Of a stretch of DNA of 64,000 nt, positions 1 through 10,338 are shown one piece after another. Source of the DNA: Limnanthes douglasii subsp. nivea (taxonomy: Eukaryota; Streptophyta; Magnoliopsida; Brassicales; Limnanthaceae); contig JAUPFV010000001.1 in assembly GCA_036936605.1 (NCBI GenBank), positions 209,481,138-209,545,137 of the forward strand. Reading direction: 5' to 3'. The translations under genes and the position numbers were made by a program. Position 1 is the first letter of the stretch; each line of letters starts with the position of its first letter. The notes beneath the pieces are model-generated. The model ran no database searches and had not been told where the DNA came from. It was given only the letters and a program-made list of their open reading frames with translations.

Positions 1-174
1 GTGGTATATAAGTAAGAACATATCTCAACTAGTATGAGACCTTTTGGAAGTGGACCAAAAGTAATGTTGTGTGGGCCTTCGGGTGCCAAAACGGATAATA
101 TCATACTAGTATGGAGATCGGATTGTTCTTACTTATATAAGGAGATGGAATATGTGGTACATATATTCCCAACA
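1..174 (+). repeat. LTR (3' part) of a TRIM/copia-type retrotransposon
   Basis: This is the right-hand part of an LTR whose left end lies outside the window. It ends in CCCAACA and is followed three bases later by the primer site TGGTATCAGAGC (177-188), complementary to the 3' end of initiator tRNA-Met. The same LTR sequence recurs at about 4843-5064, 10339-10569, 10620-10819, 43432-43651 and 43968-44171. Positions 5-20 and 124-139 form a perfect 16-bp inverted repeat (TATATAAGTAAGAACA and its complement). The short ORF at 34-273 lies within the LTR and is not a gene. Confidence 0.85.
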
Positions 175-176
175 AA

Positions 177-188
177 TGGTATCAGAGC
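177..188 (+). promoter_or_regulatory. Primer binding site (tRNA-iMet)
   Basis: TGGTATCAGAGC directly follows the LTR end CCCAACA with a two-base gap. This is the standard minus-strand priming site of plant Ty1/copia and TRIM elements. It fixes the LTR boundary and shows that the element reads left to right into the gag relic. Confidence 0.85.
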
Positions 189-269
189 CAGGGTTTTGCA
201 TATCAAGTGTTTGATTTTATTACTCAGTGAAATAAAAATCTTGTTAAGCGTTATTACTTTTAAATCAAT

Positions 270-2096
270 ATGAATGGAAGTAATTCAGCTTCTCCTATGT
301 CTACAAAGAAGCTTGTTGGAACCAATTACCAATATTGGCGGTTGTATATGGAGGCCTTCCTTCAAGGATAAGATTTATGGGATCTTGTTTCCGGTACCGA
401 GATACTTCCTAGTGATACTCCAGAAAACGTTGAGTTAAGGAGGAAATGGAAAGTAGGGTGCGGAAAGGAATTTCTTGATCATGTTCGTTCATTGGATTCT
501 CCAAAGGATATCTGGGATACTCTTAATAGGTTATTTACATAGAAAAATACTATGCGTCTTTAATACCTTGATAATGAGCTTGCTTTGTTAACCCAAGGTA
601 ATATGTCAATATCTGATTACTTTCTTAAGGATAGAATGTATGTTCGGAAATTTCAGGTTTGGATGGTGATGAACCTATCACTGATGCAAGGCTAAGAAGT
701 TATTTTATTCGTGGATTACGATATGACGTCATACCATTGTTATCATCAATACAAGGATGGGTTAACCAACCATTAATTGTTGAGCTAGAAAACCTACTCC
801 CTAACCAGGAAGCATTAGTTAAACAAATTCATTATAAGTATTATGTTGATGTTGAAGATACACTTTTTACTAAAGACAGGTCAAGATGGAAAAACATAAA
901 AAGTAATTTTCAGAATGATGGTAAGCAGACAAGGAATGAGGGGGAGTCAGAAAACCACTTTATACAGACATGTTTTAGATGCAGAAGGACTCGACACATG
1001 AAGTCGGATTGTTGCGCACAGATTATTTGCAAGAAGTGTGGAAAACCAGGCCACATTAAAGCAAATTGTTATTCGAAAATTGTCGAATCAGATGCAAATG
1101 TTGCACATGATGTTGAAGATAGCAATGAGCGACGGTGGGAAATTTGTTTCTCTATTGAGGTTGTTAATCAACAGTATAACATGGCTTTGGTTATTAATCA
1201 ACCAGTTTCCCTTGGTGTGTCAGATGTCCACGATGCGCTGATTCCTGAACTCGGGCCTTGTCTACCTCCACGCCCCGTACCAAAGAAGGTACCAAATGGT
1301 TTGGTTGTGTTTCCTGGTGGTAATAATAAGGTAGAGAAGCCACAGAGTGGTATCGTCACTGAAAATGGTCTGCGTGAGAGAAAAAGCAAATCGTCCAAGG
1401 TTATGTTGAAGCTTTTGCAAGGCTCTTCTAAAGATGGTATAGATACAACAACATGCGAGGATAGTCAAGTTGAAGCGGTTTTATCTGAGTCGATTACGGT
1501 ATTGGCTCGTAAGAAGCTAATTGATATGGCTGTTCCAATCAAGTGGAGAAAATTGAAGCTTGTTTATGGGCATGATATAAGGCTTAGTCAGTTTCCTGTT
1601 AACTGTAACTTTAAGGTTTTAAGGGAGATTGTTAGTACAAAATTTTCAGCGTTAAATTCATTTTTGATCAAGTATAAGGATAACGATGAAGATTTGGTGA
1701 CAATAACATGCACGGGCGAGCTCAGATTGGCAGAACTATCTGTTGATAGTAAACTTGAATCAGATATAGGTGAGTTAGCTGCAATGTTGAGGTTGCATAT
1801 CGTTGATATTGATCATGAACAAGAACCTCCTTAGTTGGAGGAAGAAGAGAAGAAGCCTCCTGAGATTCTAGAAATTAAAGTGGATGAAAGTGGACCCTCT
1901 TCCCTTGGTGGTTCTATTTCAGAATCTGAGATTATAAATTTCAATAAAATGGACAAAAATGTTCAAAAGGAATCAGAAGAACCAAATGGTAAGGAAATTG
2001 AAACTCATGATTGGTTATTCGATTTTGCATAACTTTTCTGTACTCAAATGGCAGAGTTTCTCCAGTTGCAAAGCAAAATGATGGTCATGGCTGCTA
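270..2096 (+). pseudogene. Chimeric copia gag :: PHOX/CLMP1 PB1 region :: MATE fragment (copy 1)
   Basis: A copia gag begins at ATG 270 (reading MNGSNSASP, then TNYQYWRLYMEAFLQG). It has in-frame stops at 369, 540 and 561 and one frameshift before 659. From 659 the frame is open to 1831 and contains gag helices (ITDARLRSYFIRGL), then two CCHC zinc knuckles (970-1012 and 1028-1069). Around 1200 the same frame passes without a break into host-like sequence (ELGPCLPPRPVPKK) and a PB1 domain (about 1549-1740; KLKLVYGHDIRL, NFKVLREIVS, KYKDNDEDLVTITC). This matches plant PHOX/CLMP1 (TPR plus PB1, HSP-interacting) proteins. After a TAG at 1832 and a TAA at 2030 the same frame gives DWLFDFA, then FLQLQSKMMVMAAIP, a MATE-transporter motif, where repeat DNA cuts in. 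The TPR part of PHOX is absent. Family calls are from motif memory; the fusion itself is directly visible. Confidence 0.8.
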
Positions 2097-2665
2097 TTCC
2101 AGTTGCGCTTAAGTGCGAGGTGCGAGACCAAGCTTACAAAGAGTGCAAGATGCGAGAGAAAACCCAATTTTTGTTAAGTGCGAAACGAGAGTTAAAACTA
2201 ATAAAAATTTGTTTAAGTACGAGGTGCGAGGCCAAGTTTATGGAAAATATGAGATGCGAGAAAAAATTTAAATTATATATTTTTTATGCTTTTTATTGTT
2301 TACCTTAAGTGCGAGCGTATGGTTTAAATCATTTATTTTGCTTAAGTGCAAGATGCGAGACAAGAATTTAAGGGAATTTGAGATGGGATATGAGTGTTAA
2401 ATTTGAAAAATTAACGTTTCCATGTGTCAATTGCGAGACTAGGCTTACAAGAAATGCAAGATGTGAGATGTGATACCATAATTTGATTTGATTGTTTTTT
2501 TGCATAAGTGCGAGATGTGAAACAAGGCTTACTAGGAAAGCGAGATGTGAGATACGACCATTGTTAAATTTGAATTTTGTTTGCCTTAAGTGCAAGACCA
2601 GGGTTAAAACTAAAAAAATTATTATTTTTTCTTAGCTGCAAGGTGCGAGACGAGACTTATAGGTA
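2097..2665. repeat. Degenerate 'tgcgaga' repeat, copy R1
   Basis: Imperfect units of roughly 60-100 bases share a core like TTAAGTGCGAGACCAAGGTTAAA. The block begins abruptly inside the MATE fragment after GCTATTCC. Its sequence is closely related to the blocks at 5346-6186 and 8255-9360, including the order of the sub-units. The short ORFs here follow the repeat and are not genes. Confidence 0.75.
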
Positions 2666-4109
2666 AAAAAAGCATACGGTAACAAACTCATAACAAGAAG
2701 GAATTGCCTAAATATTGACCCTATACCACAAACATAACCAATAACAAAGAATTAAATTTGTAACATGTATATTATAGCATTACCTCACTCCCGGCGATAC
2801 CAATTTATCTTTCGAGCATAAATATTTTAGGATTTTTTCGAGCATAGATATTTGAAGGCTTTGGATAAATCCGGTCATAATATGATAATAGTCTTATTCT
2901 AAATAATCTTTTCCAATTTTAACTATTTTTAATTTTCTTTTTAAAATTCCTCTACATTTTTACTAAAAGTAACCTTATTTTCTAACTATCTCTAAACCGA
3001 AATAGCCCCAACTTCTTCTTCCTTATCTCTCACCAAAATTTACAAAACCTAAAGTTCAGCTAAAAAATTTCTTCAACAAGTTTAGACTACTCTAATCTAC
3101 ATAGCAACAACGGATGGATAAGAGAAAAGAGTTGGAATCGAATTTTTCTATTTTTTTTATTTTTAATCTTTTATTTTTTTCAGATTTAGATTTTTTTTAT
3201 AGTTTTAAACGATTTAGGTTATTACATAGTTTTAAATAATGTACGACGCCACGAAGATGAGAGGTAAAAAATTATGGTTAAACAACGAGAGTTAGGGCGA
3301 TAGTTATTCCATTATCCAAAAATATTAATTAAATTGTAGGTAATAAAGTCAAAAATAAAAGATTTAGTCTAAAATTCAAACTATTATTAATCGGTGCTTT
3401 GTGGATTGAAATTTGAATAGAAAATTAAAGAATTATTTGTTACACTTTTGGATTAGTGGGTTTAGTTGTTACTTCAAAATTAATACGTTACATAAAGATT
3501 TTATTTAATGAGGATTAGTTTACTATATAAACTCTATACATAATAAAAACAAAAATAGTCACGTCCGTCCAGCAAAGCGACGCTACAGTTTTGTAACGTG
3601 GCCGTGGCACGAGCTTTTCAATTATCCTACATAACGATATTTCAGTTACAAGACGTGTTGCAGGAGGCCGCGGTGCAACCTTATTTTAAATCATGGGTTA
3701 TTTAGACCGTGAGAATAGATAAATCGATATTTATTTAGGCGTCGGAGTCATATGTTGATCGTAGATTGTTGGATTTGTGATTGGAATTTAAGCCCGTTTT
3801 TAGATTTTTCGTGAATATGTCTCTGATCCTCATCGGACCAACCGGCGGAGAAATGGTTGTTATCTAGATGGGTGTTGATCTCCGCGTGGTGAGCCTGGAT
3901 AGTTCCTACGGGGAACCTATTATTTTCTCGAATGAGGGATTTGTTTCTCACCAAAACTATCCAGGTTCATCTGGCGGAACCTAATTGATTATAATGTTAC
4001 ATTTCATTTTATTGTTTCTGCATGTACGAGGTATTCAGTCCTAAAAAAGAGAAAGGAAAAAAACTAGGAAGGCGTGAACTGGAGAAAAATATATCTCTTA
4101 AAAAATACG
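2666..4109. other. AT-rich stretch without recognised genes
   Basis: No convincing coding sequence. The section at about 3540-4000 is less AT-rich than its surroundings and has a minus-strand 68-codon frame (3954-3748) that I do not recognise. CCTGGATAGTT at about 3893 and its complement at about 3954 form an 11-bp inverted repeat. Confidence 0.5.
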
Positions 4110-5064
4110 GTGGTAGTGGTACCGTGTGTTGAACGTGACAGAGTGTGGGACTTTTGGTCGCACCTAACAATCCTCCTCTCGAACAAAGTACCACTCTAAC
4201 CTCCTCTCAATTGACTTTCATCCGCCTACTCGATGACACTGTGCCGCTCCTTGATCAAGCCACCTGCTTGATGAGCTATCAGGCACTCCATCTTTTTAGA
4301 TGAATCTGCGCTGCTCCTTGATCAAGCTACTTGCTTGATGATCCATCTGATGCTCCATCTATATATGAATCTGCGCCCCTCTTTGATCAAGTCACCTGCT
4401 TGATGGGCCATTTGGCGCTCCATCTATAGATGAATCTGTGCCACTCCTTGATCAAGCCACCTGCTTGATGAGCCATCTGACGCTCCATCTATAGATGAAT
4501 CTGCGCCCCTCCTTGATCAAGCCACCTGCTTGATGAGCCATCTGACGCTCCATCTATAGATGAATCTGCGCCCCTCCTTGATCAAGCCACCTGCTTGATG
4601 AGCCATCTAGCGCTCCATCTATAGATGAATCTGCGCCCCTCCTTGATCAAGCCACCTGCTTGATGAGCCATCTAGCGCTTCATCTATAGATGAATCTGCG
4701 CCGCTCCTTGATCAAGCCACTTGCTTGATGAGCCATCTAATGCTCCATCTATCCAGCAAATCAATCACCTTGAGTGGCACCCACATCATCACAACCCACC
4801 ACATCGCGTTCTGTCTGGGCCTGGTGCTCTGATACCATTTGTAGGGAATATTGGGTCAGTATATTCCGCTTTTGTATATAAGTAAGAATACTCTAATCTC
4901 CACAATAGTGTGATATTATCTGCTTTGGGCCCACTGGCCCGCACGGCTTTGCTTTTGGTCCACTTCCAAAAGGCCTCACTCTAATGGAGATGTATTCTTA
5001 ACTTATATACTGATCTTTCTTCCCATGTTTAACCGATGTGGGATGTGGGACTTTTAGTCGCACC
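4110..5064 (-). mobile_element. TRIM-like LTR element carrying a minisatellite
   Basis: Read on the minus strand, an LTR of the family at position 1 spans about 5064-4843 and ends in CCCTACA. The primer site TGGTATCAGAGC follows at once (plus-strand GCTCTGATACCA near 4830). The internal region contains eight 65-bp repeats. A polypurine tract GAGAGGAGGAT (about 4182-4172) precedes a second LTR starting TGTTAGGTGCGACC, which stays alignable for only about 60 bases before the sequence diverges. There is no coding sequence, so it is non-autonomous. Its right end abuts repeat R2. Confidence 0.75.
4251..4771. repeat. 65-bp minisatellite, 8 copies
   Basis: Units beginning CTTGATCAAG start at about 4251, 4317, 4382, 4447, 4512, 4577, 4642 and 4707, which is a 65-bp period. 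Copies 4 to 7 are nearly identical and the outer ones more diverged. Each unit carries the hairpin ATCAAGC-CACCT-GCTTGAT. The TRIM at 43432 has a single diverged copy in its internal region (about 43787-43823), so this element has expanded a sequence native to the family. Confidence 0.9.
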
Positions 5065-6186
5065 TCAACCTAGAATAAATAAAAAATGCTTACCTGTATA
5101 CCCACAACACGGACAAAAATTAGCAAGTTTCGATCTTCTTGTTAGCCGGGTGGGGCTCGTCATAATATCCAGTAAACTGTAGCATCTAATATTTAAATTT
5201 TTGCAAATTCTACAATCTAATAACTAATCTTTTTCATAATAGTTTGGTCATCCATGTTTCATGGGAAAAAGTCCAAAAAATATCGATTTTGAATTTTTAA
5301 GTGGAACAAAATTAGATTTATGATATATTTTTATTTTTTTTAAACCTAATTAGGCTCGAGTTGTATTACATGTGTCTGGCCCGCATCTCGTACTTATGCA
5401 TCATATGGTCTCGCATGATATGATAGAGAGATGCGAGACAACGCATGATATAATAAAAAGATGCGAGACCATGGTTAAAATTGAAAAACAATTACCTAAA
5501 TGCGAAGTGCGAGACCAAACTTACAAACAGTGCAAGATGCGAGAGAAAAACAAATTTTTCTTAAGCGCAAAATAAGGGTTAAAACTAATAAAAAAATTGT
5601 TTAATTACGAGTTGCGAGGCTAAGTTTACGGAAAATATGAGATGCAAGAAAACATTTAAATTAGATCTTTTTTATGTTTTTTATTGTTTACCTTAAGTGC
5701 GAGACTATGGTTTAGATGAACATTTTTTTTCTTAAGTACAAGATGCGAGACGAGACTTTAAGAGAATTTAAGAGGCGATATGAGTGTTAACTTTGAAAAA
5801 TTAACGTTTCCATACGCAAATTGCGAGACTAGGCTTACAAGAAGTACAAGATGCAAGATGCGAGACCACAGTTTGATATGATTTTTTTTTGCATAAGTAT
5901 GAGGTGCGGGACAAGGCTTACAATGCGAGATGTGAGATACGATATCATTGTTAAATTTGAATTTTGTTTGCCTTAAGTGCGAGATCAGGGTTAAAAGTGA
6001 AAAACAAATTATTATTTTTTCTTAGGTGCAAGGTGCGAGACGAGACTTATAGGAAAGATGTAAGATAAGATATGCAAGACCATGGATAAATTTGAAGAAA
6101 TATTTTTTAACTTAAATGCGAGAAGAAGGTTAAAATTGAAAACGAATTTCTAAGTGCGAGACACAAGGCTGGCCTTACAAGAAATG
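5065..6186. repeat. Dispersed repeat with 'tgcgaga' units, copy R2
   Basis: The unique-looking front part (about 5070-5345) and the degenerate unit array (5346-6186) match 7900-9080 almost throughout. The right edge joins the duplicated PHOX fragment directly at 6187 (after ACAAGAAATG), whereas copy R3 continues with more repeat units at that point. I see no terminal inverted repeats or coding sequence. Confidence 0.75.
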
Positions 6187-7316
6187 CACGGGCGAGCTCA
6201 GATTCGCAGAACTATCTGTTGATAGTAAACTTGAATCAGATATAGGTGAGTTAGTTGCAATGTTGAGGTTGCATATCGTTGATATTGATCATGAACAAGA
6301 ACCTCCTTAGTTGGAGGAAGAAGAGAAGAAGCCTCCTGAGATTCTAGAAATTAAAGTGGATGAAAGTGGACCCTCTTCCCTTGGTGGTTCTATTTCAGAA
6401 TCTGAGATTATAAATTTCAATAAAATGGACAAAAACGTTCAAAAGGAATCAGAAGAACCAAATGGTAAGGAAATTGAAACTCATGATTGGTTGTTCGATT
6501 TTGCACAACGTTTCCGTACTCAAATGGCAGAGTTTCTCCAGTTGCAAAGCAAAATGATGGTCATGGCTGCTATTCCGACTGTGGCTTTAGCCTTTCGTGT
6601 TTATTTCAGTTGGTTGTTTATTTTGAAACTCGGATGGGGTCTAGCGTGTGCAGCCGTGGTGTTAAATTTTTTGTAGTGGTTTAGAATGTGGCTCAGATCA
6701 TTTATATATTGAGCATAACGTTTCCACTAGGTTGGTCCGGGTTTTCGGGGCAGACGTTTATTAATCTGTGGGGGTTTGTCAAATTGTCTATTGCTTCAAC
6801 TGTCATGTTCTACTTGGAAGTATGGTATTTCATAACATTGATATTGTTTGCTAGATATCTAGAGGATGCAGAAGTTTATGTTGGAGCTCTCTCTGTATGC
6901 ATGAACATAATGAGTTGGACTTCCCATATTGTTATTGGAACAAATGCACATGTCAGTGTTCGAGTATCAAACGAGCTAAGCACACGACATTTAAGAATGA
7001 TGAATCTTTCTTTAATAGTGTCAGTTATATCATCAATATTTATTGGACTTCTGGTTCGATGGTTCTTATTGTATACAAAGATGTGTACCCAGAGTTGTTC
7101 TCAAACAATAAAAGAGTTCAACATTTAGTTAGAGAGTTAACACCGTTGACATCTTTATGTGTGGTCATTAGCAATCTTCAACCTGTTCTATCAGAATTTT
7201 ATGCTGGAGCTGGATGGCAAGCTACTGTAGCCTATATGAATATTTCGTGTTACCACGGTTTAAGACTACTTGTATGCTCAAAATTATTCCAGTCTCTCCC
7301 CCAAATCGAAGTTTGA
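6187..7316 (+). pseudogene. PHOX C-terminus :: MATE/DTX transporter pseudogene (copy 2)
   Basis: Bases 6187-6577 repeat 1711-2096, including the shared TAG at 6308-6310. From 6311 the frame is open to 6676 and fuses PHOX (DWLFDFAQRFRTQ) to MATE (AEFLQLQSKMMVMA, then FILKLGWGLACAAVVLNF). After a frameshift near 6665-6690 the MATE reading continues (GWSGFSGQTFINLWGF, SIASTVMFYLEVWYF, HVSVRVSNELS). A second shift near 7070 leads to DVYPELFS, LVRELTPL, QPVLSEFYAGAGWQATVAY. MATE proteins are 12-helix proton- or sodium-coupled efflux carriers of the plasma membrane or tonoplast. About 240 residues of the middle and late part are present, in order and without introns. Plant genes of this family normally have several introns, so a retro-copied origin is inferred. 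Broken and non-functional as a transporter. Confidence 0.8.
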
Positions 7317-7370
7317 AGAGTTCAGAGGAGCTCTCGTTCTAGCTCATCGGAATAATGCACTAAGGAGGAG

Positions 7371-7745
7371 TGTCACAAATTAGCGCACTATTTAATCTCG
7401 GTTATAAGAAGCAGAGAGACAGAGAGTCCCCCGTAGAGTTCCCACAGAGTCCCAACACAGTTCCCTCAGTTCCCATAGTTCCCACAAAATCCCCAAAAAA
7501 ACAGACAACTCCAAATCAATTCCCAACTATTAAATGACTAAGTGATGTTAGTGGGAGTTATATTAAGAAGTCTGAAAGTCTCAAATTACTAAGTGATGTT
7601 AGTGGGTAGTGAGAATCATATTTTTTTATAAGTACTGAACTCTTTTGTTTTCATTCTTCAAGTAATAAAAATCAAACTCTTGTATGTTCAACTGTTTCAT
7701 CTGCCTATTCAATTGTTTCATCTGTCTGTTCGATTTATTTCACTC
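7371..7745 (+). repeat. Possible 3' LTR of a different LTR element
   Basis: A purine run AAGGAGGAG (7362-7370) is followed by TGTCACAAATTAGCGC. An untranslated stretch then ends with AATAAAAATCAAACTCTTG, which resembles the R-U5 end of copia LTRs. Internal short repeats include AGTTCCCA variants at about 7430-7495 and ACTAAGTGATGTTAGTGGG twice (about 7539 and 7591). No second copy was found in the window, so the LTR call is inference. Confidence 0.35.
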
Positions 7746-7899
7746 ATGGGGTTTTTTTGTGTCAAGAAAAAAAAAAATTCAGCCAAACAACATCTTTGAT
7801 CTTATTCAATACAACAAGATCTTTTTGTTCCTACAAGCTTAAAAACTTAGTCTTTTAGTCACACTAACCAAAAAAACATAATCACTAATTCACTATTGT

Positions 7900-9360
7900 C
7901 AACCGAGAATAAATAAAAAATGATTACGTGTAAACCCACAACACAGACAAAAATTAAGTCAGTTTTGATGGAAGAGTAGCAAGTTTCGATCTTCTTATGA
8001 GCCGGGTGGGTCGTGTCATAATATCCAGTAAACTCTAGCATCTAATATTTAAATTTTTGCAAATTCTATAATAACTAATCTTTTTCATAATAGCTTGGTC
8101 ATCCATGTTTCATCATATCTTACGTCAATTGTTTTAAATTTGTATATTTAACATTGTAATGTGGAATAAAAGTCCAAAAAGAATATCGATTTTAAATTTT
8201 TAAGAGGAATAAATTTAGATCTATCATATCTTTTGATTTTTCTTTCCTTAAACCTAATTAGGCTCGAGTTGCACTACATGTGTCGGGCCTCACATCTCGT
8301 ACTTATGCATCATATGGTTTCGCATGATGTTATAGAGAGATGCGAGACAACGCATGATATAATAGAAAGATGCGAGACCATGGTTAAAATTGAAAAACAA
8401 TTACCTAAATGCGAAGTGCGAGACCAAACTTACAAACAGTGCAAGATGCGAGAGAAAAACAAATTTTTCTTAAGCGCAAAATAAGGGTTAAAACTAATAA
8501 AAAAATTGTTTAATTACGAGTTGTGAGGCTAAGTTTACGGAAAATATGAGATGCAAGAAAACATTTAAATTAGATCTTTTTTATGTTTTTTATTGTTTAC
8601 CTTAAGTGCGAGACTATGGTTTAAATGAACTTTTTTTTTCTTAAGTACAAGATGCGAGACGAGACTTTAAGAGAATTTGAGAGGCGATATGAGTGTTAAA
8701 TTTGAAAAATTAATGTTTCCATATGCGAATTGCGAGACTAGGCTTACAAGAAGTACAAGATGCAAGATGCGAGACCACAGTTTGATATGATTTTTTTTGC
8801 ATAAGTGTGAGGTGCGGGACAAGGCTTACAATGCGAGATGTGAGATACGATATCATTGTTAAATTTGAATTTTGTTTGCCTTAAGTGTGAGACCAGGGTT
8901 AAAAGTGAAAAACAAATTATTATTTTTTCTTAGGTGCAAGGTGCGAGACGAGACTTATAGGAAATATGTAAGATAAGATATGCAAGACCATGGATAAATT
9001 TGAAGAAATATTTTTTAACTTAAATGCGAGAAGAAGGTTAAAATTGAAAACGAATTTCTAAGTGCGAGACACAAGGTTGGCCTTACAAGAAATTCAAGAT
9101 GCGAGATGTAAGACAAGGGTTAAATTTGAATAAAAAAAAGTTTTTTGCATTAAGTGCGAGACCATGGTTAAAGTTAAGTGCAAAACCTGTGCAAAATGAA
9201 GTATGAGATGCGACATGTAAGCCCAGAGAAAAATAGAGTGTGAAGCGCGAGATCCAAGATTATGGAAAGAGAAGTGTGAGATGTGAGACAATGGTCAAAA
9301 CGAAGTACGAGATGCGAGACTAAGAAAAACATAGTATGAGACTAGTTTAACAGAGTCTGG
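7900..9360. repeat. Dispersed repeat with 'tgcgaga' units, copy R3
   Basis: This is the longest of the three copies. It starts with AGAATAAATAAAAAATG as R2 does, has the same roughly 350-base leader, then about 1.1 kb of degenerate units with the core GTGCGAGAC. It shows few differences from R2 over the shared 5080-6180 stretch. No gene. Confidence 0.75.
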
Positions 9361-10338
9361 AAAAAATAATATCATTCATGGATCTAGTTTTGTTCATATA
9401 AAAAATTAAAGCCCGCAACATTTGTTATGTTTTCTTCGAGTTACAAATTTAAAGATACATAATATTTTTTTTAAAGTAGAAAAAAGAAAGTCAATGTTAT
9501 TTTTGGTAGAAAGGTTGGTTAAGATACCTTTGGGTAACCTCCAATTTTTTTATACCAACTAATAATAGAAAAGTTGGTTGGCTATCTTTGGATAACTCAC
9601 CCAAAAAACAAAATCCTCAAATAAACTCTCATGTACATATCTTTGTTATACATATCTTTATTATAAACTCTCATGTGCATCTCATAAAAATATTTATATG
9701 TTTAAACACAGTCTAGCTCATGTTATTCTCTGAATACTGGACTGTAAAATCATTATCGCAATATAACTTCATATGGTTTTCTATATCTTCTACAATACGC
9801 AGTCTTGTGATACATTTTGCAGTCATATTACTTTGTTGGATGCCACAAAACATGAAATAGTGGATAATATAATTAGTGGAACCTGATTATCATGCATTGA
9901 ATTTATATGCTTCCTTCATAGGATAATGTTATCTTACATTGACATATATTATTCCTTCATAGTGTTGATTCACAACTAAGAAATATAACTTTTTATCACT
10001 TTACCGAAATAAGTCGAATATTTTATCGTGACAGAAAATGAATCTTCAAGTTTATGATGATGTGAGATATAATCTGAATGTATTGTTTTTTATTTCTCTA
10101 GCGGACCTCTTTATGGAAATTATTATTTCAGTTTTCACTTCTTGAGGTGGTTAATTTTTCTTGAAAACTTCATTTTTCCTTATATGGAAGGAAAACAACA
10201 TCTTGAATATTTTCATGCATAAATGAGATTAAAATGGTTAGAACTAACACCAAATCATCTAATATGTTGTTATATTTGTTAGAATCTTCATGAATATCTA
10301 TAGATTATTTTTCAAAATGAACATTTGTTCCTAAAGTT
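9361..10338. other. AT-rich intergenic DNA
   Basis: No reading frame, repeat array or RNA gene that I can support. A sequence near 9510-9600 contains two diverged copies of a GGTTGG-TA-CTTTGG-TAAC motif. Confidence 0.4.

Noticed and set aside
34..273. 79-codon ORF at the left edge, and a similar frame at 43514-43696
   Set aside because: Both lie in copies of the same LTR. The protein similarity simply reflects the shared LTR sequence and the frames run past the LTR end through the primer site.
4239..4771. CRISPR-like array
   Set aside because: The 65-bp units are directly tandem without variable spacers and sit inside a plant LTR element, so they are a minisatellite.
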